From Deltaproteobacteria bacterium (GTDB taxonomy: Bacteria > Myxococcota_A > Polyangia > Haliangiales > JADYYK01), in contig JADYYK010000150.1 in assembly GCA_020853705.1 (NCBI GenBank), forward strand, positions 1-40,232: a stretch of DNA of 40,232 bases, in the 5' to 3' direction. The notes under the pieces are model-generated. The model was given only the letters and a program-made list of their open reading frames with translations, was not told the DNA's origin and searched no databases. The position numbers and the translations under genes are program-made. Positions 33,164 through 40,232 of this stretch are shown piece by piece. Positions within the stretch are counted from its first letter, which is position 1. The number at the start of each line of letters is the position of its first letter.

Positions 33164-34939
33164 TTACTCGAACTGCTGCAAGGCCCCCGAGACCCGGCGC
33201 GCCAGCGACTCGTGCTGCTCGCGGATGGATTCGGGGAGCCGATCACCAAACTTCTCGAAGAACAGCGACTGACCGTACAGCGCGTCGACCCAGTCGATGC
33301 GATCCACGTGCAGCAGCTGATCCATCACCGAGTCGGACACGTCGAGGCCGCTGCGATCGATGGCGCGGCGGGTCGGGATGTAGCCGAGGAAGCTCTTCTC
33401 GGCCTCGCCCAGGCCTTCGCAGCGATCGATGATCCACTGCAGCACGCGCAGGTTCTCGCCATAGCCTGGCCACAGGAACTTGCCGTTCTCGCCGGTGCGG
33501 AACCAGTTGACCCGGAAGATCTTGGGTGGCGACTTCAGCTTGTCGCCGAGCTTGAGCCAGTGGCCCCAGTAGTCGGCCATGTTGTAGCCACAGAAGGGCA
33601 GCATCGCCATCGGGTCGCGGCGCAGCACGCCGACCTTGCCGGCCGCGGCGGCGGTGGTCTCCGACGACAGCGTGGCGCCCAGGAAGACGCCGTGCTCCCA
33701 GGTCAGGGCCTGGTAGATCAGGGGCACCACGCGCTGGCGCCGGGCGCCGAACAGGATGGCGCTGATGGGCACGCCCGGGGGGTTCTCCCACTCGGGCGAG
33801 ATCGACGGACACTGCGCGGCCGGCGCGGTGAAGCGGCTGTTGGGGTGCGCGGCACGCTCGGGCGAGTCGGGCGTCCACGGGCGGCCCTGCCAGTCCAGCG
33901 CCTCCTTGGGCGCGGGGTCGTCGTGACCCTCCCACCACACGGTGCCGTCGGGCCGCAGCGCGACGTTGGTGTAGATGGTGTTCTTGGCGATGGTCGTCAT
34001 GGCGTTGGGGTTGGTCTTCGAGCTGGTGCCGGGCACCACGCCGAAGAAGCCGGCCTCGGGGTTGACGGCCCACAGGCGGCCATCTTCACCGGGACGCAGC
34101 CAGGCGATGTCGTCGCCCAGCGTCCATACCTTGTACCCCTTGGCGGCCTGCTCCTTGGGTGGCACCAGCATGGCCAGGTTGGTCTTGCCGCAGGCGCTGG
34201 GGAAGGCGCCGCAGATGTAGTGCAGATCGCCCTTGGGGGTCTGCACGCCGAGGATCAGCATGTGCTCGGCCAGCCAGCCCTGCTGCCGCCCGAGGTAGCT
34301 GGCGACGCGCAGCGCCAGGCACTTCTTGCCCAGCAGCGCGTTGCCGCCGTAGCCCGACCCGATGGACCAGACCTCGTTGTCCTGCGGGAAGTGCATGATG
34401 TAGCGCTTGTCGGGATCGAGCTCGCCCAGCGAGTGCAGACACTTGGTGAAGTCGTTCGAGCCCTTGAGGTGGTCCCAGACCACGTTGCCCATGCGGGTCA
34501 TGATCCGCATGTTGAGGACCACGTAGATCGAGTCGGTCAGCTCGACGCCGGCCTTGGAGAAGGCCGAGCCCGCGGGGCCCATCAGGAAGGGCACCACGTA
34601 CATGGTGCGGCCCTTCATCGAGTTCTTGAACAGCGCGCCGGCCTTGTCGCGGGCCTCGGCGGGCGCCATCCAGTTGTTGTTGGAGCCGGCCTCGTCGGCG
34701 CGCGGGGTACAGATGAAGGTCAGGTGCTCGGACCGGGCCACGTCACTGGGGTGGCTGCGGTGCAGGTAGCAGCCCGGCATCTTGTCCTGGTTGAGCGGGA
34801 TGAGGACGCCGTCCTTGACGGCCTCCTCGGTCAGACGGACGCGCTCCTCCTCCGAACCGTCGCACCAGACGATCTTGTCCGGGGTGGTCAGGGCCGCGAC
34901 CTCCGCGACCCAGGCTTTGGCGCCTTCACTGATGGGCAT
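33164..34939 (-). CDS. pckG: Phosphoenolpyruvate carboxykinase (GTP)
   Basis: A 591-residue cytoplasmic enzyme that converts oxaloacetate and GTP to PEP, GDP and CO2, the gateway to gluconeogenesis. Length matches the GTP-type family (~600). The P-loop is GAFPSACGKTNLAM, and the metal/substrate region GDDIAWLRP is present, as is NPEAGFFGVVPGTS. KTNPNAM and ENPPGVPISAILFGARR are further family motifs. The start at 34939 has GGAG 5 nt upstream and gives the standard N-terminus; the frame is open 18 codons further up. A candidate promoter sits just upstream. In organisms with aconitase and TCA genes like those in this window, it balances oxaloacetate and PEP. Confidence 0.97.
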   Translation of the reverse strand: MPISEGAKAWVAEVAALTTPDKIVWCDGSEEERVRLTEEAVKDGVLIPLNQDKMPGCYLHRSHPSDVARSEHLTFICTPRADEAGSNNNWMAPAEARDKAGALFKNSMKGRTMYVVPFLMGPAGSAFSKAGVELTDSIYVVLNMRIMTRMGNVVWDHLKGSNDFTKCLHSLGELDPDKRYIMHFPQDNEVWSIGSGYGGNALLGKKCLALRVASYLGRQQGWLAEHMLILGVQTPKGDLHYICGAFPSACGKTNLAMLVPPKEQAAKGYKVWTLGDDIAWLRPGEDGRLWAVNPEAGFFGVVPGTSSKTNPNAMTTIAKNTIYTNVALRPDGTVWWEGHDDPAPKEALDWQGRPWTPDSPERAAHPNSRFTAPAAQCPSISPEWENPPGVPISAILFGARRQRVVPLIYQALTWEHGVFLGATLSSETTAAAAGKVGVLRRDPMAMLPFCGYNMADYWGHWLKLGDKLKSPPKIFRVNWFRTGENGKFLWPGYGENLRVLQWIIDRCEGLGEAEKSFLGYIPTRRAIDRSGLDVSDSVMDQLLHVDRIDWVDALYGQSLFFEKFGDRLPESIREQHESLARRVSGALQQFE

Positions 34940-34964
34940 GGGAACTCCGGGGAATTTGCCGGTG

Positions 34965-34993
34965 AGTCTAATGGGCCGGGGGGGTTCGTTCAA
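34965..34993 (-). promoter_or_regulatory. Candidate sigma-70-type promoter for pckG
   Basis: On the minus strand TTGAAC (34993-34988), 17-bp spacer, TAGACT (34970-34965), 25 nt before the ATG at 34939. Both hexamers match 4 of 6 consensus bases. Confidence 0.45.
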
Positions 34994-35010
34994 CCTGGGA
35001 AAGTCAGCAG

Positions 35011-35050
35011 GCCCAGGCGCGTAGCGCCCGAGGCGGCTCCGATTCCGCTC
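35011..35050. repeat. Dispersed intergenic palindromic repeat, copy B
   Basis: GGCGCGTAGCGCC is a short palindrome, followed by CGAGGCGGCTCCGATTCCGCT. It matches copies A (15437) and C (39124) in the GCGTAGCG core and the downstream ATTCCG motif, but is the most degenerate. It lies between pckG and the lamin-tail lipoprotein. Confidence 0.5.
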
Positions 35051-36340
35051 TCACAGTGGCGCGCAATTGCCGGGGCCAGGGGTGGCATCGGTGCGCCAGG
35101 TGCGCGCGCCCAGGCGCTGGATGCTCTTGCCCTCGGCGGCGTCGCCGACGTCGAGCGTGCCCGGGGTGCCGGTCTCGTCGCCGATCATGCGGTCGTTGAG
35201 CGCGCCATAGATCACGGCGTCCATCAGGGTGGTGCCCTGGAACAGCGCGATGGCGTCGGCGGCGGCGCCACTGTTGGGCAGATCCGGGTTGAAGTTCTGG
35301 ACCTGGAAGTAGCTGGCGCCGCCGCCCGGCCCGCCCGGGCCGCCGATGACGACGCAGGCGCCGGGGGCGATGGTGCCCGCGCCCAGGGTGGCGTTGAGCG
35401 CGCTGTAAGCCGCGGTCGAGTTCGACGAGCGCACCTGCCAGACCGCGGCGCCGAGGTCCACCGTGGTGGCGCCGCCGTTGTAGAGCTCGATCCACTCCAG
35501 GCCGTCGTCACCGCCGGCGGCGTCATAGAAGACCTCGCTGATGACCAGGCGGTCGACCGGATCGTTCACGGTCACCATCGCGGTCATCATGGTCGGGCCC
35601 AGGGTCACGCGCACGGTGACCGGGCCACCCAGGGTCAGGCCGCTGACCGGGATCCCGCCCGAGCTGAGGCCGGCCGGGATGGTGACCTGCGCCGGGATGC
35701 CGACCACCGTGGGCATGGTCGAGGTGGTGGTCAGGGTCAAGCCGCCGGCGGGCGCGGGGCCGTCCAGGGTCACGATCAGGTTGTCGGTGCTGCCGATGCG
35801 CACCGCCAGGGTCGGCGTCAGCGAGGCCAGCGCGGGGGTCACGCTGATGCTGGCCATGCGGGTGGCGGCGCCGAAGCTGGCCGAGATGTCGACCGGGCCG
35901 CCGGGAGCCACGCCGGTGGCGTCGACGCCGACGGTGCGCGAGCCGGCGGGCACCGTCACGGTGGCCGGCACGCTGACGGTGGCGGCCTCCGAGCTTGACA
36001 GGGTGACAAGTGCGCCGCCCGCCAGCGCGGGGCGATCCAGCGTGATCGTCAGCGCCACCTTGGCCCCGCGCGGGATGCTGGCGCTGGCCGGGGCCAGCAT
36101 CTCGAGGCTGGTCGGCGGCGCCGCGTCGGGCGGGATGAAGGCGTCGGGCAGCAAGCGGTCGGGCGCGGCGTCGACCTCGGCATCGACCAGGGCGGCGTCG
36201 GTGAAGCCGGCGTCGGGGTCGGGCTCGTTGCTCGACGCGCACGCGCCGGCGCCCAGCGCGGAGGCCAGCACCAGGATGCTGCTCGCGGCCAGCACGACGG
36301 TCGTGGCGCGCAACCAGGGCAGCCAGCGGCCGGGCTTCAT
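35051..36340 (-). CDS. Lipoprotein with Ig-like repeats and lamin-tail domain
   Basis: A 429-residue surface protein. The signal ends in the lipobox-like GAGAC, then a DPDAGFTDAALVDAEVDAAPD linker (in part) typical of myxobacterial lipoproteins. Residues ~80-275 hold two or three Ig-like beta repeats (ALTITLDRPALAGGALVTLS; LIVTLDGPAPAGGLTLTTTS). The C-terminal ~150 residues are a lamin-tail domain (RLVISEVFYDAAGGDDGLEW, IELYNGGATTVDLG, ending DATPGPGNCAPL), which in bacteria is found in secreted or surface proteins. No catalytic site is seen. The ATG overlaps the stop of the upstream receiver-TPR gene (ATGA), indicating coupling. Confidence 0.8.
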   Translation of the reverse strand: MKPGRWLPWLRATTVVLAASSILVLASALGAGACASSNEPDPDAGFTDAALVDAEVDAAPDRLLPDAFIPPDAAPPTSLEMLAPASASIPRGAKVALTITLDRPALAGGALVTLSSSEAATVSVPATVTVPAGSRTVGVDATGVAPGGPVDISASFGAATRMASISVTPALASLTPTLAVRIGSTDNLIVTLDGPAPAGGLTLTTTSTMPTVVGIPAQVTIPAGLSSGGIPVSGLTLGGPVTVRVTLGPTMMTAMVTVNDPVDRLVISEVFYDAAGGDDGLEWIELYNGGATTVDLGAAVWQVRSSNSTAAYSALNATLGAGTIAPGACVVIGGPGGPGGGASYFQVQNFNPDLPNSGAAADAIALFQGTTLMDAVIYGALNDRMIGDETGTPGTLDVGDAAEGKSIQRLGARTWRTDATPGPGNCAPL

Positions 36341-37872
36341 CCGCCGCCCGGGGTGGTCTTGACGACGGGCTGCAAGAGCTTCATCAGGACCTGGCGCAGC
36401 TCGCTGCGCGCGTTGTCGTCAGGCGCGCAGTTGAGCGCGCGCTCGAACAGCTCGGTGGCCTGGCGACGGAAGCCCTTGCGCTGGTACAGCGAGGCCAGGT
36501 TGCGCAGGGCCTGGAACGACTCGGGGTCGAGCTCGATGGCCAGCTCGAGCTCGGTGATGGCCTGGAAGTCTTCGCCGCGCATCGCCAGGAGGAGGCCGAG
36601 CTGCAGGCGCAGGTGCGGCGACAGCGGGTCGGCGGTGGCGGCGCGGCGCATCGAGATGATGGCGTTCTCGAGATCGCCGCGCTTGTAGGCCGCCGAGGCC
36701 TCGGTGTACTCGCGCTTGGCCTCCTTCGACAGCGCGGTGGGATCCTGCGGCGTGGCGCGCTTGCCGCTGACGGCGTTCTCCAGGATCCCCGCGACGGCGT
36801 GCATGTCGAACGGCTTCTCGATGACCTGGACCACGCCGTAGGAGTCGCGCAGGTCGGCCGCGATGCGCCAGCCCTTGTACACCGCGGTCATCATCACGAT
36901 GGGGATGCCGGCGTAGCGGCGGCTCTCCTTGAGGCGGCGCGCGATCTCGAAGCCGTGCACGTCGGGCAGCATGGCGTCGAGCAGGATGGCGTCGGGCTCG
37001 GCCTCCTTGACCACCCGCAGGGCGTCCATGCCGGTGCCGGCCTCGAGGATCTCGTAGCCGCGCTGGGTCAGCGCGTGGCGCAGGATCTTGCGGATGGCGG
37101 GCTCGTCGTCGACCACCAGCACGCGCGGGCGGGTGCCCGGCTGCGGCACCACCGCGGTGGCGTAGTGAGCCTGGAACAGGCCCGACTCGCCCTTGCGCAG
37201 CAGATCGTCGGGATCCCCGGGCGCCTCGCCGTGGGCCTGCGGCGGCTGGGCGCGCATCGGCGGGCTGGGATCGCGCACCGGGGCCTGGGCCGGCTGGGCG
37301 CGCATCGGCTGGCTGGGATCGCGCACCTGCGGTGGCGCAGGCGCGCGCGGCTGCGCCGGCGCTGGCGTCGGCGCGTCGAGGCCGATCGAGATGGCGGGTG
37401 GGCCGTCCTCGAACTCGCGCACCGGCGTGGGCTGGCGCGCGGGCATCGGCGGGTGGGACGGCTGGCGCGGCTGCGGCGCCTGCTGGGCAGGGGCGGGCGC
37501 GCCAGCGCCGCTGAGCTCCAGCGGCGAGTCGGCGCTCGAGCCTGGCGGCGCCGAGGGCGCACGGTACTCGCGCATGCCGCGCGCGATCGCGGCGTAGGCC
37601 TGGTGGATGGTGCCGTCGATCTCGTGGCGGGCGGCGCTGTAGGCCACCACGCGGCGGCCGGTCACGAACGACACCTCGTCGAGCAGCGCCAGCGCGTTGG
37701 GATCGCGGGTCGCGATGTACAGCACGTGGTCGCGCAGGCGCAGCGGCAGCACACCCTTGGCGCGGGCCAGCTCCTCGGGCACCAGCCCGAGCACGCCACC
37801 CGAGATGACCAGGGTGCGCAGCTCCACGACCGGGGCACCGTCCTGCGTCGGATCGAGGGGATTACGTGCCAC
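36337..37872 (-). CDS. T2SSE_N-like, response-regulator receiver and TPR fusion protein
   Basis: A 511-residue cytoplasmic protein with an unusual order. Residues ~15-95 (LGLVPEELARAKGVLPLRLR, LYIATRDPNALALLDEVSF) match the N-terminal domain of type II secretion/pilus ATPases. Residues ~105-245 are a Pro/Ala/Arg-rich linker with two copies of VRDPS-PPMRAQP. Residues ~250-370 form a receiver domain: acidic pair VVDDE, phospho-Asp in AILLDAMLPD, Thr in VMMTA and Lys in IEKPF are all present, so phosphorylation is possible. Residues ~395-500 are TPR helices. There is no ATPase or DNA-binding output. The GTG start has AGGGA about 5 nt upstream. Coupling to a sensor and a motility or secretion complex is inferred; no kinase gene is in the window. 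Confidence 0.8.
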   Translation of the reverse strand: MARNPLDPTQDGAPVVELRTLVISGGVLGLVPEELARAKGVLPLRLRDHVLYIATRDPNALALLDEVSFVTGRRVVAYSAARHEIDGTIHQAYAAIARGMREYRAPSAPPGSSADSPLELSGAGAPAPAQQAPQPRQPSHPPMPARQPTPVREFEDGPPAISIGLDAPTPAPAQPRAPAPPQVRDPSQPMRAQPAQAPVRDPSPPMRAQPPQAHGEAPGDPDDLLRKGESGLFQAHYATAVVPQPGTRPRVLVVDDEPAIRKILRHALTQRGYEILEAGTGMDALRVVKEAEPDAILLDAMLPDVHGFEIARRLKESRRYAGIPIVMMTAVYKGWRIAADLRDSYGVVQVIEKPFDMHAVAGILENAVSGKRATPQDPTALSKEAKREYTEASAAYKRGDLENAIISMRRAATADPLSPHLRLQLGLLLAMRGEDFQAITELELAIELDPESFQALRNLASLYQRKGFRRQATELFERALNCAPDDNARSELRQVLMKLLQPVVKTTPGGG

Positions 37873-37896
37873 GGCTTTCCCTTTTATATCGCATCC

Positions 37897-37925
37897 CTGG
37901 CACCGCCGCTAATCTTCGCTATCAT
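37897..37925 (+). promoter_or_regulatory. Candidate promoter for the 37933 membrane protein gene
   Basis: CTGGCA (37897-37902), 17-bp spacer, TATCAT (37920-37925). The predicted start of transcription is about one base before ATG 37933, with no ribosome site, so the mRNA may be leaderless like the one proposed for sco1. Confidence 0.4.
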
Positions 37926-37932
37926 TCCAGTC

Positions 37933-38694
37933 ATGATGAAACTCGAGCTGGTCGGCGAGCGGCGGGCGCTGTCGTCGCTGGTGTTCGGCTTCTTCGGCGC
38001 GCTGTTCACGCTGAACTCGTTCTTCGTGCCCGAGCTGCGGGCGCTGCTGCTGTCGATGGGGGCGCTGTACCTGACCGCCTTCTTCTCGGTGGCCTCGGGC
38101 TGGTTCTGGGGCCGCTGGGTCGCGCTGGGGCTGGCGGTGCAGGGCACCCTGTCGGGCGTGCTGATGCTGGTGCAGGGTGAGGACGGCCTCAACCCGTTCG
38201 TGCTGTTCTATGGCATCGCGCACGGCCTGGCCTGGCTGTCGCTGAGCGGCAAGGTCATGAGCGACGCCTACGAGGGCGGCGCGACGTGGCGCCAGAAGTA
38301 CCGCATCGAGGATGGTGGCGCCGAGCGGATCGGGCGCACCGTGATGCGCGTGACCATGGCGCTGCCGATGCTGATCGGCCTGGTCTTCGCGCCCGGCGGC
38401 GGCGGCGAGGGCGCGGCCATCGCGCTGGCGCTGGGCTCGCTGGCGCTGTGGGGTTCGGTGCGGCTGCGGGCCTGGGCGCCGCTGGCGGCGGGCGGCGCGG
38501 GCGCGGTCCTGATGGGTGGCTGGCTGGCGCGCTCGAGCTGTGCCGGCGCCGGCGCCGGGGTCATGGGGGGCGGGGTAGGTGGGTCGATGTCGGTGTTGTG
38601 GCTGCCCGGGTCGGCGCTGCTGGCCGGGGTGGTCCTGCTGTCTGCTTTCGCGGTGTTCGCTGGACCGATCGTCCGCTTCCTGCGTTCACGATAG
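37933..38694 (+). CDS. Multi-pass membrane protein of unknown function
   Basis: A 253-residue integral membrane protein with about seven hydrophobic helices, for example LVFGFFGALFTLNSFFV, LYLTAFFSVASGWFWG, ALGLAVQGTLSGVLMLV and a final ALLAGVVLLSAFAVFAGPIV with a C-terminal Arg. A soluble loop between helices 3 and 4 has SDAYEGGATWRQKYRIEDGG. No family motif was recognised. The tandem ATGs at 37933 and 37936 follow a candidate promoter very closely. It is divergent from the receiver-TPR gene, with 60 bp between. Confidence 0.7.
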   Translation: MMKLELVGERRALSSLVFGFFGALFTLNSFFVPELRALLLSMGALYLTAFFSVASGWFWGRWVALGLAVQGTLSGVLMLVQGEDGLNPFVLFYGIAHGLAWLSLSGKVMSDAYEGGATWRQKYRIEDGGAERIGRTVMRVTMALPMLIGLVFAPGGGGEGAAIALALGSLALWGSVRLRAWAPLAAGGAGAVLMGGWLARSSCAGAGAGVMGGGVGGSMSVLWLPGSALLAGVVLLSAFAVFAGPIVRFLRSR

Positions 38695-38772
38695 GGTCGC
38701 TGGAAGCTGGTGCCAGCGGGCGGCGTAAACCGATTACACTCGGGCGTAGGCCAACGAGAAGGAGAGCGGCGA

Positions 38773-39123
38773 ATGACGAAGTGGAAGAACCTGGTCGCGG
38801 CGTTCGGTCTGACCCTGGTGCTGGCCCCCGCGGCCGCGATGGCCTGCCCCGACATGGAGGGCGGCGAGCCGCCTCGCCCGGTCGCCGCCGAGATCCTGCA
38901 GGCCAGCATCAAGCTGCAGAAGACCGACGCGAAGTCGCCGGCCCGCGTCGAGGCTGCGCTGCGCAAGCTGCGCGGGGTGCACAAGATCGACGTGCAGGTG
39001 AAGAACAAGCGCGCCACCGTGCGCTACAACCCGAAGATGGTGAAGACCGACGAGCTGGTCGCCGCGCTGCGCGCCGTCGGCATGCAGGCCTGGATCGAGG
39101 GCGCGGTGGTGGCCAGCAAGTAG
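38773..39123 (+). CDS. Exported HMA-like protein lacking the CxxC metal motif
   Basis: A 116-residue protein. GGAG lies just upstream of ATG 38773 and MTKWKNLVAAFGLTLVLAPAAAMA is a signal peptide. After one Cys (ACPDM) and a helical linker, residues ~55-110 (VEAALRKLRGVHKIDVQVKN, RATVRYNPKMVKTDELVAAL) fit the beta-alpha-beta-beta-alpha-beta pattern of heavy-metal-associated domains. The GMTCxxC loop is absent: its place reads LQKTDAKSPARVEAAL, with no cysteine. So copper or mercury binding by the standard site is unlikely. It could have become a protein-protein domain. The first residues after the signal carry the only Cys. Confidence 0.7.
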   Translation: MTKWKNLVAAFGLTLVLAPAAAMACPDMEGGEPPRPVAAEILQASIKLQKTDAKSPARVEAALRKLRGVHKIDVQVKNKRATVRYNPKMVKTDELVAALRAVGMQAWIEGAVVASK

Positions 39124-39174
39124 CCCCCCTCGAAGCGCAGCTTCGAGGAGGCTATTCCGCTCCGTCTCCGAAAA
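39124..39174. repeat. Dispersed intergenic palindromic repeat, copy C
   Basis: CCTCGAAGC (39128-39136) and GCTTCGAGG (39140-39148) are a perfect 9-bp stem with a 3-nt loop, followed by ATTCCGCTCCGTCTCCGAAAA. It is the best-preserved copy of the family seen at 15437 and 35011, and its right end shares TCCGTCTCCGAAAA, reversed, with the repeat at 25934. Confidence 0.7.
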
Positions 39175-39178
39175 GCGA

Positions 39179-39210
39179 AGAGCCCCGCCGGCACAGGCCA
39201 GCGGGGCTCT
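39179..39210. terminator. Bidirectional terminator between HMA-like and H+-PPase genes
   Basis: AGAGCCCCGC (39179-39188) and GCGGGGCTCT (39201-39210) form a perfect 10-bp stem around 12 nt. On the minus strand it is followed by CTTCGCTTTT, a T-rich tail; on the plus strand by ATTCATT. It sits between convergent genes. Confidence 0.8.
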
Positions 39211-39232
39211 ATTCATTCCGGGACTCAGATGC

Positions 39233-40232
<1,000 letters not shown>

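Noticed and set aside
33212..35998. 928-codon plus-strand frame over pckG and the lamin-tail lipoprotein
   Set aside because: PEPCK on the other strand is beyond doubt; this is its antisense shadow.

Overview
The window is about 40 kb of very GC-rich chromosomal DNA, almost certainly from a myxobacterium-like member of the Myxococcota. The signs are a C-terminal MYXO-CTERM-type sorting tail on a Cys-repeat lipoprotein, many lipoproteins with 'PDAG/DAG' linkers after the lipobox, an anti-sigma factor ending in an AgmX/TonB-like domain, and a T2SSE_N-receiver-TPR fusion. No mobile element, prophage, CRISPR array or RNA gene was recognised.

Layout: (1) 1-6.4 kb: the C-terminal part of aconitase, a large GT-C-type membrane glycosyltransferase, a Cys-repeat MYXO-CTERM lipoprotein, then a 333-bp gene-free gap with a 20-bp inverted repeat and a hexamer tract. 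(2) 14.6-6.4 kb, minus strand: an aa3-type cytochrome c oxidase operon in the order CoxIII, CoxIV, a small CPQCAG membrane protein, CoxII, CoxI, a second CoxIII, a diheme cytochrome c lipoprotein, then a TPR protein and a lipoprotein. The Cu-assembly gene sco1 is divergent at 14.7 kb. (3) 15.5-17.6 kb: a membrane adenylyl-cyclase-like protein whose periplasmic part carries three CxxCH heme c motifs, next to the oxidase cluster. (4) 17.7-25.9 kb: a six-hairpin-glycosidase-like secreted protein, a small helical protein, a DUF1287 lipoprotein, a polysaccharide flippase, a sugar/choline-type nucleotidyltransferase, a class V (2-aminoethylphosphonate transaminase-like) aminotransferase and a divergent RpiB/LacAB-family protein. 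(5) 26-28.3 kb: an ECF sigma factor and its FecR-containing anti-sigma factor. (6) 28.4-34.9 kb: an RlmI-type rRNA methyltransferase, a repetitive beta-rich protein without a signal peptide, a lipoprotein, two related Lys-rich TPR proteins and GTP-dependent PEP carboxykinase. (7) 35-40.2 kb: a lamin-tail-domain lipoprotein, the receiver-TPR fusion, a membrane protein, an HMA-like protein lacking CxxC, and the C-terminal part of a membrane H+-pyrophosphatase.

Functional themes are aerobic respiration (oxidase, cytochrome donor, Sco1, possibly a redox-sensing cyclase), central carbon and energy metabolism (aconitase, PEPCK, H+-PPase) and cell-surface construction (glycosyltransferase, flippase, nucleotidyltransferase and aminotransferase, lipoproteins). 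The strongest leads are the triheme cyclase beside the oxidase operon, CoxI without the K-channel lysine, an RpiB homologue lacking two conserved histidines, a three-copy intergenic repeat family, and a 13-bp perfect palindrome before the ECF sigma gene. Function calls rest on recognised motifs only; no database search was run.
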